Assembly (NCBI GenBank): GCA_964611095.1 | Contig: CAZSWJ010000007.1 | Location: forward strand, 1 to 55,763 | Direction of reading: 5' to 3' | Length of the DNA stretch: 55,763 nt | Origin: CAZKJL01 sp964611095 | Lineage (GTDB): Bacteria > Patescibacteriota > Gracilibacteria > Peribacterales > Peribacteraceae | In this document: piece by piece, positions 47,911 through 55,763 of the stretch | Position numbering within the stretch: the first letter of the stretch is position 1 | How the letters are laid out: every line of letters begins with the position of its first letter | The notes under the pieces: model-generated | What the model was told of the DNA's origin: nothing | Seen by the model: the letters and a program-made list of their open reading frames with translations, nothing else | Databases searched by the model: none | Translations under genes and position numbers: made by a program

Positions 47911-50259
47911 TCATGCTTTTGGAAATTTCTCCCTCAACGATTTCAACTGCGTCTGATTCAAAATCTCCCCGAGCACCTTGTCATCCGCAGCCAACACGAA
48001 ATCGACGGATCCGAACTTCTTGAGCAGCGCCTGCTTCGTGGACTCACCGATGCCCGGGACCTCATCCAACTTGGAATGAAACAGCGAGAGATCGAGCCTC
48101 TTCTCGCGTTTTGCGTTGGCGAATCGATGCGACTCGTCACGGATGCGCTGGAGCAAGAAGCGGGCGGGAGAATCTTTTTGGACGAGGAGCGACACCTGTT
48201 CGCCGGGCAGGAAAATTTCCTCTTCGCGCTTGGCGAGCGATGCCAAAGGGATATCGACGTTCATGTCCTTGAGCACCGCAAAAACCGCTGACAGTTGCCC
48301 TTTTCCGCCATCGATGAGCATGAGATCGGGGCGTTCGCCGAAGGACGCATCGATCTTGTTCTGCTTGGACTCGTACATGAGCGTGAGCGCATTTGTCCGT
48401 TCCGGGAATTCCTCCGAACACGCGGCGTGGAGCTTCGCCAAAATCTCGGGGCCGCTCTCGATGTGCCGGAATCCCAGTTCGGCGTAGTACTCCTCGAGCT
48501 TCGGATCGATGACGACGTAGGCCTTTCCCTTGTCCATGCCGGCGAGAAGTTTACGAACGAGCAATCGTCCGATTTTTTTGCCGCGCTCGTCTTTGTGCAC
48601 CCACACCGTGCGGATAACGCGCGTGCCCTCGCACGAAAACATCTGCGCGAACGCCACGACTGCGTCTCCCTTCCGTGCAACGAGGAAGTTTTTGTAGTCC
48701 ACCGCCCCGTGCCCGAGCCTGTCGGGCCAGTCTTTCGTCGTCTCCTCCAAAAACAATTGTTCCGATTTGCGCGCTTTGCCGATCTCGATGCCTTCTTTCT
48801 TCAGACGTTCCGTCACGGTTTTCACGTCGTCGGTCAAATATCGCAGACGCCTGCGAACGGCTTCGGCAAGCGATTTGTAGTCATCGACGTCCCCTTCTTT
48901 CACCGTGCGCATGTTGAAGCTGCGGTAGTGCTCGCGCTTGGGTTTTCCGTTGAGAAATACGACCATACTCGCGACCGTTGCCGTGCCGCCGAGATGCGAA
49001 ATATCGTAGCCTTCCACGCGCCGGGGCGGAGCGGAAAGGCGGACCAAGCCGGCGAGTTCCGCGAGCGCGGATTCCACTTTCTGCGCCTCGGCTTCCCACG
49101 CGGCGAATTGCTGGTCCACTTTCTGCTGCGCGTTGCGTTCGGCCATCTCCAGGAGCTTGGATTTCTTGCCGCGCTCGGGAACCAACATGCGGACGACTTT
49201 GCCGCGGCGGGTGCGAAGCCATTCTTCCAAAATCTTCTTCTCGGCGAGCTCTTCACCGACGATGATGGTGTCCGGAATGTCCTGCGTGTCTTCGTAATAT
49301 TGCGGTAAAAATTGCGCGAGTGCGTCGGCGGCGCTCTCGGCCTCGCCCTTGAGCGCGAACGCCACCTGCTCAATGAGTTTTCCATCGCGCTGACGGAGGA
49401 GGATGGCCTGGATTTTGCCTTGCCGAAGCGCGATTCCGAACACGTCGGCATCGTCGCCGGTGGTGTCCGAAATGACCTGTTTTTGCTCCTGTTCCTCGAT
49501 GAAACGGATGACGTCGCGGATGCGGGCGGCGATCTCGAACTTTTTTTCCGATGCGGCGACCTTCATTGTTTCTTCCGCTTTTTTCTTCACCGATGCGTAA
49601 TTGCCACGGAAGAATTTTTCCACCTCGGCGATGCGCTCGCGGTAATCGGTTTCCGAAACCGCACCGATGCAGAGCCCGCAGCACTTGCCGATCTGGTAAT
49701 CCAAACACGGCGTGCCGCCCTTGAGATTCGCTTCGCCTTTCGCAGGATTGTTGAGCGTATCGAGCGACGTTTTGCACGCACGGAACTTGAGGATGCCATC
49801 GAGCATCTCCAGCGTTTGCTTGATGTCCCACGCTCCCAGGAACGGCCCGAAATATTTGGCACCGTCTTCTTCCAAACGGCGTACGACGTCGACGCGCGGA
49901 TACTTTTCCCGCACCGAGACGCGTACGTACGCGTAGCCTTTGTCGTCTTTCAGCATGATGTTGTACTTCGGCTTCATTTGCTTGATGAGGTTCGCCTCCA
50001 AAATGAGAGCCTCGAGTTCGTTTCTGACCACCGTCACGTCGAAATCGGCGATTTGGCGCACCATGATCTCGGTCCACGGCGAATGCTTTTTCCCGTCCTG
50101 CACGTACGTCTTCATGCGATTGCGCAGGTTCTTGGCTTTGCCGACGTAGAGCACGTTCTTCTCATCGTCCAACCAGCGGTACACGCCGGGCTCCGTCGTG
50201 ATTTTGGCGACGCGCTTGCGGATGATTGCCTGCGGATCCTCCTTCTTCTTGAGTGCCAT
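47911..50259 (-). CDS. uvrC: UvrC excinuclease subunit with inserted GNAT acetyltransferase domain
   Basis: Dual-incision nuclease of nucleotide excision repair, 782 residues against about 600 normally. It has a GIY-YIG domain (EPGVYRWLDDEKNVLYVGKAKNL), a Cys-rich stretch and a UVR motif (EKKFEIAARIRDVIRFIE). The RNase H-like nuclease domain has YDISHLGGTATVASMVVF and DLMLIDGGKGQL, and helix-hairpin-helix repeats follow. Between the two nuclease motifs about 170 extra residues (474-643) hold a GNAT fold: VHKDERGKKIGRLLVRKLL (acetyl-CoA loop) and LEEYYAELGF. No frame change marks the junctions. Confidence 0.92.
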   Translation of the reverse strand: MALKKKEDPQAIIRKRVAKITTEPGVYRWLDDEKNVLYVGKAKNLRNRMKTYVQDGKKHSPWTEIMVRQIADFDVTVVRNELEALILEANLIKQMKPKYNIMLKDDKGYAYVRVSVREKYPRVDVVRRLEEDGAKYFGPFLGAWDIKQTLEMLDGILKFRACKTSLDTLNNPAKGEANLKGGTPCLDYQIGKCCGLCIGAVSETDYRERIAEVEKFFRGNYASVKKKAEETMKVAASEKKFEIAARIRDVIRFIEEQEQKQVISDTTGDDADVFGIALRQGKIQAILLRQRDGKLIEQVAFALKGEAESAADALAQFLPQYYEDTQDIPDTIIVGEELAEKKILEEWLRTRRGKVVRMLVPERGKKSKLLEMAERNAQQKVDQQFAAWEAEAQKVESALAELAGLVRLSAPPRRVEGYDISHLGGTATVASMVVFLNGKPKREHYRSFNMRTVKEGDVDDYKSLAEAVRRRLRYLTDDVKTVTERLKKEGIEIGKARKSEQLFLEETTKDWPDRLGHGAVDYKNFLVARKGDAVVAFAQMFSCEGTRVIRTVWVHKDERGKKIGRLLVRKLLAGMDKGKAYVVIDPKLEEYYAELGFRHIESGPEILAKLHAACSEEFPERTNALTLMYESKQNKIDASFGERPDLMLIDGGKGQLSAVFAVLKDMNVDIPLASLAKREEEIFLPGEQVSLLVQKDSPARFLLQRIRDESHRFANAKREKRLDLSLFHSKLDEVPGIGESTKQALLKKFGSVDFVLAADDKVLGEILNQTQLKSLREKFPKA

Positions 50260-50306
50260 GCTCCAATCCTACCGCTCCCTCCGCTCGGAGCCTATACTCC
50301 ACCCCC

Positions 50307-51107
50307 GTGACCGCTCGTCCTCTCGTTTCGGCCATCGTTCTCAACTATCGTTCGCCCCGCGACACGGTGAAGTGCGTGGAAGCGCTGCGCGAACAAACGG
50401 TCGCGAGCGACCTGGAAATTCTCGCCGTCGACAATCACTCCGACGATGAATCCATCGGATTTTTGCGAGCGCACCTGAACGGACTCCCGAGCGTGACGAT
50501 CGTGGAGACGCGGAAGAACTTGGGCTACGGACGCGGCAACAATGCGGCGTCACGCCAGGCCAAAGGCGAGTACATCCTCATCATCAATCCCGACAATGTG
50601 CTCCCCAAAGACGGCGTGGAGCGCATGCTCTCCTACCTGAAGACTCACCCCGAAACGGGCATCGTGGGACCCGCGCTCGTGTATCCCGATGGTGCCGTGC
50701 GCCCGTCAGCCAGGCCGTTCCCCAAGCTCACCGACCTTCTGAGCAAACGACTCTTCCCCGCCAAGTGGCAAACGCGGTACGACAAAGACATGGCCGACAT
50801 GCAACGGAAGGATGCCGTGGACGTGGACTGGATGGTGGGAGCCTGTCTGCTCCTCAAAGCCGACCTGTACCGGGCGCTCGGAGGCTTCGATGAACGTTTC
50901 TTCCTCTTCTTTGAGGACATCGACCTGTGCCGACGCATAAAGGGGAGAGGTTTGAAGGTGACGTACCTGCCCTCCGTTCGGGTATTGGATCGTCGCGGCA
51001 GACTGAGCGGGAGCTCGATTTTTTCGCTCGTCACGCGCAAAACGACGCGCATTCACCTCATGAGTGCGCTCAAATACTTCGGAAAGTGGATGTGGGCGAC
51101 GAAATAG
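50307..51107 (+). CDS. Glycosyltransferase family 2 (rhamnosyltransferase-like)
   Basis: 266-residue GT-A enzyme that transfers a sugar to a cell-surface glycan. It has LVSAIVLNYRSPRDTVKCVEAL, AVDNHSDD, NLGYGRGNNAA, the INPDN metal-site region, and DWMVGACLLLKADLYRALGGFDERFFLFFEDIDLCRR, typical of WbbL-like rhamnosyltransferases. The start is GTG 50307: TATACT (50292-50297 region) lies about 8 bases before it and the protein begins (M)TARPLVSAI. The ATG at 50253 is upstream of that box and overlaps the divergent uvrC start. Confidence 0.88.
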   Translation: MTARPLVSAIVLNYRSPRDTVKCVEALREQTVASDLEILAVDNHSDDESIGFLRAHLNGLPSVTIVETRKNLGYGRGNNAASRQAKGEYILIINPDNVLPKDGVERMLSYLKTHPETGIVGPALVYPDGAVRPSARPFPKLTDLLSKRLFPAKWQTRYDKDMADMQRKDAVDVDWMVGACLLLKADLYRALGGFDERFFLFFEDIDLCRRIKGRGLKVTYLPSVRVLDRRGRLSGSSIFSLVTRKTTRIHLMSALKYFGKWMWATK

Positions 51108-51121
51108 GTTGCAAAGCGAGC

Positions 51122-51150
51122 TTGACCGAGCCCAAAACACTCATTACAGT
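51122..51150 (+). promoter_or_regulatory. Promoter of rplY
   Basis: TTGACC (51122-51127), 17 bases, TACAGT (51145-51150), 9 bases before ATG 51160. The transcript would have almost no leader. Confidence 0.65.
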
Positions 51151-51159
51151 ACACCGGCT

Positions 51160-51882
51160 ATGAAGAAGGCAATCCCCCTTTCGGTGAGCGCACGCGCAGC
51201 AACGGACAACGTGAAGTCTCTGCGCAAAGCCGGCAACGTGCCGGGCATCATCTACGGCAACATGAAGCAGAACGCCACGATTCAGTGCAGCGCGAAGGAA
51301 TTGCACGGTGTCTACTCCAAAGCGGGTGAAAACACGCTCATCGAGATCGACGTGGACGGCAAGAAGATCCCCTGCCTCATCCACTCCGTCAGCTTCGAGC
51401 CCGTGACCGGTGCTTACGAACACATCGATTTCTACGCCGTCGACATGACCAAGAAGGTCACGACGCACGTTCCGGTGCTCTTCATCGGCGAATGCCCGGC
51501 CGTCAAAAACCACGGCGGCGTCCTCCTCACCGTCACCAGCCAGCTCGAAGTCACGTGTCTCCCCGAGGATATCCCGACGAGCTTCAACGTTGATCTCAAG
51601 ACTCTCGAGAACCTCCGCGACTCCGTCACGGTGGCCAAGCTCCAGGTGCCGAAGGGTGTCACCATCAACAACGCTCCGAACACCGCCATCGTCATCGTGC
51701 AGGAGCCCCGCAAGGAAGAAGTCATCGAAGTCGTTGCAGCCGCTCCCGTGGAAGGTGCCGAGGGTGCCGCTCCCGCCGAAGGCGCTGCAGCCGCTCCCGG
51801 AGCCGCTCCGGCCGCCGGCGCTCCCGCCGCGAAGGGTGCCGCTCCTGCTCCCGCAAAGGGCGCAGCTCCGGCCAAGAAATAA
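51160..51882 (+). CDS. rplY: 50S ribosomal protein L25/TL5 (CTC form)
   Basis: 5S rRNA-binding protein in the long two-domain form, 240 residues. The N-terminal L25 domain has LSVSARAATDNVKSLRKAGNVPGIIYG. The C-terminal beta domain has THVPVLFIGECPAVKNHGGVL. A 50-residue tail of Ala, Pro and Gly with Lys follows, like the tail on L10 here. Start ATG 51160 matches the promoter and homology. A strong terminator follows. Confidence 0.95.
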   Translation: MKKAIPLSVSARAATDNVKSLRKAGNVPGIIYGNMKQNATIQCSAKELHGVYSKAGENTLIEIDVDGKKIPCLIHSVSFEPVTGAYEHIDFYAVDMTKKVTTHVPVLFIGECPAVKNHGGVLLTVTSQLEVTCLPEDIPTSFNVDLKTLENLRDSVTVAKLQVPKGVTINNAPNTAIVIVQEPRKEEVIEVVAAAPVEGAEGAAPAEGAAAAPGAAPAAGAPAAKGAAPAPAKGAAPAKK

Positions 51883-51913
51883 TCACCGCGATTTCGAAAC
51901 GACGCCACGGAAA

Positions 51914-51946
51914 GACACGGCGACCTTTGCCGTGTCCTTCTTTTTC
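51914..51946 (+). terminator. Terminator of rplY (bidirectional)
   Basis: GACACGGC (51914-51921), 7-base loop, GCCGTGTC (51929-51936), then CTTCTTTTTC. On the minus strand a shorter TTTCC run follows the same stem, so it may also end the hibernation-factor transcript. Confidence 0.85.
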
Positions 51947-51966
51947 ATCCGAGATTCGTTCCCCGC

Positions 51967-52338
51967 TTACGCAGCCATGTCGTAGGAGTCGCTCTTCTTC
52001 TTGCGGCTTGCGATGTGAGCACGAGCTTTTCCGGTGTGCATCTCTTTGTAGCGCTTGATCTGCTCTTCCAACTTTTCGATGCAGCTGTCGGTGGCCTCGA
52101 GTGCCGTGAACTTGCGTGACTCTGCACGGAGAACTTTTCCGGGAAGGGACACGGTGATCATCACCTTCACTTGATCGCGGCTCTTCTTGGTATCGCGCTG
52201 CTCGGCCTCGACGCGGATTTTGGAGCCTTCGTCCTTGAGAAAACGGCAGTACGTGGCCAATCGTCCGATCTTCTTGGCGAGGAGGATGAGGTCATCGGCG
52301 CTGTAGCGGACGCCTTTCTCGAAATGTTCGACATGCAT
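51967..52338 (-). CDS. hpf: Ribosome hibernation-promoting factor (HPF/RaiA type)
   Basis: 123-residue sigma-54-modulation/S30AE-family protein that binds the ribosome decoding site and silences it in starvation. It has the beta-alpha fold start MHVEHFEKGVRYSADDLILLAKKIGRL, the basic IRVEAEQRDTKKSRDQVKVMITVSL, and LEATDSCIEKLEEQIKRYKE. It corresponds to the short form without the dimerisation domain. Start 52338 is set by homology. It is divergent from the unknown-gene cluster that follows. Confidence 0.85.
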   Translation of the reverse strand: MHVEHFEKGVRYSADDLILLAKKIGRLATYCRFLKDEGSKIRVEAEQRDTKKSRDQVKVMITVSLPGKVLRAESRKFTALEATDSCIEKLEEQIKRYKEMHTGKARAHIASRKKKSDSYDMAA

Positions 52339-52419
52339 GATGTGGATGCGGAAAAAATGTGATTGGAGCCTACCAGACGAACCTCTGAGCCACACCTTCC
52401 AAAAACAGGCGTTTTGCGG

Positions 52420-52425
52420 TATAAT
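52420..52425 (+). promoter_or_regulatory. -10 box of the unknown-gene cluster
   Basis: Perfect TATAAT with TTCCAA 17 bases upstream (52397-52402). Predicted start near 52432 and a leader of about 19 bases to ATG 52451. Confidence 0.6.
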
Positions 52426-52450
52426 ACTTAAGAAAACTCATATCAACTCC

Positions 52451-52666
52451 ATGGATCGAAACCTTCTCCTTTCCAAGGTGCACACAAGCCGTCTTCTCAC
52501 GGTGAACGAACGCCAGTACTGGACGGAGAACATGCCGCACATGAATGACGGACAGTGCGAGAAGCTCGCCAAGATTTTGACCGAAGCCGAAGGTCTCTCC
52601 TGGGACAGCGAAATGCAGAACTATCTTTCGATCGCTACCAAAGCAACTGCGGCTCTCGCCGCGTAA
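52451..52666 (+). CDS. Small unknown protein, first gene of a cluster
   Basis: 71 residues (MDRNLLLSKVHTSRLLTVNERQ...), soluble and helical, with LTVNERQYWTENMPHMNDGQCEKLAKILTEAE. The segment looks like one unit of a short helical repeat found singly. It is preceded by a good -10 box and followed after 16 bases by the next gene, so it is the probable head of an operon of four unknown genes. Confidence 0.7.
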   Translation: MDRNLLLSKVHTSRLLTVNERQYWTENMPHMNDGQCEKLAKILTEAEGLSWDSEMQNYLSIATKATAALAA

Positions 52667-52682
52667 TTTTCCCCAATACGTT

Positions 52683-53768
52683 ATGGCCACTCCGAACGAA
52701 GCACCCAAGAGCAAAGTCGAAAAAGCACCGCTCGCTCCGGGTGAAACCGAGAAGCGCCTGGCCGAACTCAAAGAACAAGTGACCAAAGGTCAGTTCGAAA
52801 CGGTGACGAAGACGCTCATCGAAAGCGCCGCGGAAAACGGCGGCGAAATTCCGCAGGCAGCCGTCGACACCTTCATCGGAACCAGGTTGAACGCCAAGGA
52901 ACGCCAAGCTCTCACGGACTTCCTGGCCAACAAAACAAACCCGAAGGAAGTCGCTCTGCGCAGCCGCCTTTCCGCACTTCAGACAGAGGTCGGAGGCAGG
53001 CAGCCCGAAAACGCACCGAGCACGGCATCCGGAAAAATTCTCGGAGTCATCGACGGAATCATGAAACAAGCAACCGAGAAAGGCGGGGGTGCATTCCAAG
53101 CAATCGCCGATAAATTCGGCATGAAGGGTGACATCACTCCGGACAAACTTTCGTTCATCAAAAATGCAGCGATCGGATTCGCCGCCAAGCTCTTCGAGGG
53201 TGTGGCGATGTCGCTCAGTAAAATCAATCCGTCGATGGACTTGAGTGCCGTCATCCGTACGCCGATGGAACTTCGCCTCACGCAAATCAGCGACCCCGCG
53301 CAAAAGAAAAAGTACGAAGTCGCGTACCTCGCCTGGGCCAAGAACCCGGCCGGCAGAACGCCGCCGACCCTCGCCGAAGCCCTGAACCCCGCACCGCAGC
53401 AAACCGCTCCGGGAGCCGAAAAGCCCCAGACGGTCGTCGCCGAAGCCAAGAAGGTGGAAGGCACGCAGAAGATCACGATTCCGGGCAAGCCCGAGTTCTC
53501 CGTGACCCGTGGAGCGGACAAGAAAAACATCGTGGAAGTCGCGGGTGTGAAGCGTGAAATGAAACTCCCGAACGGACAGGTGCTGGACATGCTCGTTCGT
53601 CAGCCGACGGACAAAGACGCCGGCGTCGTGGAGTTCCTCACCCCCGACAACCGCCGCATCGCGATGGACCCCGCCAAACTTCTCGAGGTCGCCGGTGACA
53701 AAACCAAGACCGAAATCGCCGCACTCGACGGAACGAAGATCGAGATCACTCCCGCCCAAACCGCGTAA
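52683..53768 (+). CDS. Unknown protein, Ala/Pro/Lys-rich
   Basis: 361 residues. An N-terminal charged part contains a helical segment (ETEKRLAELKEQVTKGQFETV), followed by a central helical region (about 110-190, ILGVIDGIMKQATEKGGGAF...). A Pro/Ala/Gln linker (about 225-260) leads to a C-terminal beta-rich domain (about 265-355) with similar phrases to the next gene. No signal peptide and no known family. Its stop overlaps the following start (TAATG), so the genes are coupled. Confidence 0.75.
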   Translation: MATPNEAPKSKVEKAPLAPGETEKRLAELKEQVTKGQFETVTKTLIESAAENGGEIPQAAVDTFIGTRLNAKERQALTDFLANKTNPKEVALRSRLSALQTEVGGRQPENAPSTASGKILGVIDGIMKQATEKGGGAFQAIADKFGMKGDITPDKLSFIKNAAIGFAAKLFEGVAMSLSKINPSMDLSAVIRTPMELRLTQISDPAQKKKYEVAYLAWAKNPAGRTPPTLAEALNPAPQQTAPGAEKPQTVVAEAKKVEGTQKITIPGKPEFSVTRGADKKNIVEVAGVKREMKLPNGQVLDMLVRQPTDKDAGVVEFLTPDNRRIAMDPAKLLEVAGDKTKTEIAALDGTKIEITPAQTA

Positions 53769-55162
53769 TGGTCCCGCAAATCGAACGCCTGCCGGAGTTC
53801 CGACAAGACGCTCCCACGTCCGCTCCCCCGAACGTGCCCGTCGTTCAGGATTTCAGAACGGCGTCGCTCGACGACATGAGCCGCGTGACGACGGCAGCCG
53901 AACAGAAGCGCGAGAAGCTGAATGACCAAGTGATCAATGCGCTCAAGCAGCGCCTGGAGGAACTGAAGCAGTCCAAAGTCATCGATAAGGAACTGACGGC
54001 GCTCGAGACGCACGGGAGCCTTGTCCGTGCCACGAGCATGAAAGGCGGCCCCGTTCCGGAAGATTCGAGGCTCGACCAATTCATCGCCGCGCCGATGCGC
54101 TTCATCGCCGAGAAAACGAAAGACACGTTCGCCATCAAACACCTCACGGGATTCCTGAAAAATGTGAAAGGACGCAGCATCGAGCGCGTGGCCTACATGG
54201 CCATGATGGCTCCGAGCGCGCTTGCGGGGCTCGTATCCCCCGCCGCCGGCATTGCGATGTCCGTGCTGCCCATGCAGGGCTTCGCCAAACGTAAGCTCGC
54301 CGAACTCGACGTGAAAGACACGATCGATGCCGAACGCCTCGTGAATGAAAAAATCGGATTCACCGGATTCGTCGCCGTCGACATGGCGCAGTTCGACGCG
54401 TTCTCGCAGGAGAAACTGGCCAAGCGCGAACCGGCTCCGACCGTCGCCGCTCTCACGAAACAGTACATCGAGACGCAGCGCAGTCTGAACCCCGGCAAGC
54501 CCATCGACATCACGATGGCCGCCATTCTGAAGCCGGAAGAAGGCCGTAAGGCGATCTCTGAGCGCGAGACCGATGACCGAAAAACCGTCATCGCCAAAAA
54601 GTGGACGAGCTACGACGGCATCGTCGTCACCGACGTGAAATTCGACGAACAGACCGTTCGCTCGGACAATGGGGTGATCACCGTCTCCGAGAAAGAGCTG
54701 GATACCGACGGTTCGCCCAAGAAGAACACCCGCGCCGCAGCGCTGTACGACGCCATCCATACGATCCAAATGGCCGATTCTGTCATCGTGGCGCCCACGG
54801 GCGGCACACTCTTGGAATGGACCGACGGGAAGAAGATCGCCACCGTCCGCATGACGGGCAGCCCCGACTTCAAGCTGCTTGCCAGTATCATCGCTCGCCC
54901 GAAACCGACGAACATCAGCGCCATCGCCATCGGCCCCAACGACAAAATCGGGATGGACACGATGTCGCTGCAGTTCGAAGGAAACCGCGGCGTCCTGAAC
55001 GTCCCTCCGAACCCCAAGCTGCTTGCAGCTCTGGAGAGCAACATCGAATCACTCCCATTCCCTCTGGATGCCGCCGCAGAGTCCGTCCGTTGGACGTTCG
55101 ACGGTACCAAGTTCACACTGCAGACGAAGCCTTTTCCCGCTCGTCCTTCTCTTCCCCAATAG
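53768..55162 (+). CDS. Unknown protein, coupled to the preceding gene
   Basis: 464 residues with no recognised domain. There is an N-terminal Pro-rich stretch and a coiled coil (about 45-85, EQKREKLNDQVINALKQRL). A possible membrane-active hydrophobic segment follows (about 140-170, VAYMAMMAPSALAGLVSPAA). The long C-terminal part contains VIVAPTGGTLLEWTDGKK and ends PFPARPSLPQ. Coding bias looks like its neighbours. It starts at the stop of the previous gene. Confidence 0.75.
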   Translation: MVPQIERLPEFRQDAPTSAPPNVPVVQDFRTASLDDMSRVTTAAEQKREKLNDQVINALKQRLEELKQSKVIDKELTALETHGSLVRATSMKGGPVPEDSRLDQFIAAPMRFIAEKTKDTFAIKHLTGFLKNVKGRSIERVAYMAMMAPSALAGLVSPAAGIAMSVLPMQGFAKRKLAELDVKDTIDAERLVNEKIGFTGFVAVDMAQFDAFSQEKLAKREPAPTVAALTKQYIETQRSLNPGKPIDITMAAILKPEEGRKAISERETDDRKTVIAKKWTSYDGIVVTDVKFDEQTVRSDNGVITVSEKELDTDGSPKKNTRAAALYDAIHTIQMADSVIVAPTGGTLLEWTDGKKIATVRMTGSPDFKLLASIIARPKPTNISAIAIGPNDKIGMDTMSLQFEGNRGVLNVPPNPKLLAALESNIESLPFPLDAAAESVRWTFDGTKFTLQTKPFPARPSLPQ

Positions 55163-55164
55163 TT

Positions 55165-55763
55165 ATGTCTCCGAACGCACCGAACAGTAACCCGGACTCG
55201 CTCGATAAGCTCTCGGTCTCCACGCGTAACCGCCTGGATACCGCCAAGGCCGAGCTCGACACGGCGCTCGCCGCCGAAATAGGAGACCCCCAGGTCGCTC
55301 TTGCCGAGCTTTCACAGGCCATCGGCGCTGACAGCAAGCAGAAGGTGCTTGTAGGACTCCAGAAGCTTCATGAGTCCATCAAGGCCAAGCCCACCATGGT
55401 GACGGATCAATTGCGTGCGGAAGTGGAGGCACTGCGCAACGAAGTGGAGAGCACGCCGCAGCAAGTCGTGCGCGTCGGTGGCGAAACCTTCAATGCCGTC
55501 AAAGGAGCAACGTACGACAAGCTCCCGGACTCGGGCAAGAGCGCCGTCGCCGTCGGCGGAGCGCTTGTGGGTGTCTCCATGCTTCCGAAAATCTTGAGCG
55601 TTCTCGGTGCCGTTCCGGGCCAAATCAGCAAAGGTGTCTCGGGCATCGGCAACGGACTCAAGTACGTCGGAAACAACGCGCTCGAACTTCTGAAGTACCT
55701 TGGAAAAAAGGCCGTCATGCTCGGTGTTGCAGTCGCCGCCATTCTGGGAGTCCAGAAGATCGC
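55165..55763 (+). CDS. Unknown protein (partial, runs off the window)
   Basis: 199 codons from ATG 55165 without a stop before the window end. A helical, Ala/Glu-rich N-terminal half (DTAKAELDTALAAEIGDPQV) is followed by glycine-rich hydrophobic segments (AVAVGGALVGVSMLPKILSV, KAVMLGVAVAAILGV) that may be membrane helices. It starts 2 bases after the previous stop, so it belongs to the same cluster. Confidence 0.75.
   Translation, partial: MSPNAPNSNPDSLDKLSVSTRNRLDTAKAELDTALAAEIGDPQVALAELSQAIGADSKQKVLVGLQKLHESIKAKPTMVTDQLRAEVEALRNEVESTPQQVVRVGGETFNAVKGATYDKLPDSGKSAVAVGGALVGVSMLPKILSVLGAVPGQISKGVSGIGNGLKYVGNNALELLKYLGKKAVMLGVAVAAILGVQKI

Noticed and set aside
1..55763. Recoded TGA (genetic code 25)
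   Set aside because: Many genes end in TGA at the right length and no conserved glycine position is encoded by TGA.

Overview
The window looks like one contig from a bacterium with a moderately high G+C genome and very dense gene packing. The best guess is a Candidate Phyla Radiation lineage close to Candidatus Peregrinibacteria/Peribacteria. The reasons are: Shine-Dalgarno sequences are nearly absent; many genes carry a -10 box 6-9 bases before the start codon (leaderless mRNAs); a secreted protein has a poly-serine linker; there are many lineage-type unknown proteins; and TGA is a normal stop, which argues against Gracilibacteria/Absconditabacteria. The taxonomy is inference and no database was searched.

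Layout. 1-6350: rplJ-rplL, a divergent-PAP2 protein, a zinc-ribbon protein, a nitroreductase, a 2-hydroxyacid dehydrogenase, an LCP-family wall ligase and a membrane protein. 6350-8773: lexA with two predicted SOS boxes, then a four-helix-bundle (23S intervening-sequence type) gene held between inverted heptamer arrays, then a Y-family DNA polymerase. 8774-25063: housekeeping genes (valS, pnp, rpsO, rmuC, a UvrD/PcrA helicase, ksgA, comEC) mixed with small membrane and secreted proteins. 25263-27233: tRNA-Glu followed by two short segments, each ending in a copy of the tRNA 3' end preceded by a shared repeat. One carries an unknown membrane-anchored protein, the other dsbB. 27330-34403: a PIF1-like helicase, a MarR-controlled heterodimeric ABC exporter, a PQ-loop-like protein and an AraC-MGMT protein. 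34498-40769: a beta-lactamase-fold hydrolase, a copper operon (csoR, DUF305, copper ATPase), small secreted proteins, a response regulator and an FMN reductase. 40815-50259: an RSH-DMT transporter fusion, a 10-codon minigene under a near-perfect promoter, pyrD, pyrG, a YtxH-like protein, and a UvrC with an acetyltransferase domain inserted in its nuclease domain. 50307-end: a glycosyltransferase, L25, a hibernation factor, and a run of unknown genes that continues past the window edge.

How the genes work together. DNA repair is heavily represented (lexA, polymerase IV, rmuC, pcrA-like, uvrC, Ada-type MGMT). lexA and rmuC share a 17-base operator, which suggests a small SOS regulon. csoR-DUF305-copA forms a copper response unit. 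marR and the two ABC half-transporters form a self-regulated efflux operon. pyrG and pyrD are neighbours in pyrimidine synthesis.

The most unusual material is: (1) the tRNA-Glu cassette pair without an integrase; (2) the heptamer-bounded S23-type element, with related short-period arrays elsewhere, one of them inside valS; (3) the RSH-transporter fusion; (4) the UvrC-GNAT fusion; (5) the MSGNGCGCGK minigene; and (6) a 128-base repeat found twice at the 3' ends of valS and uvrC.
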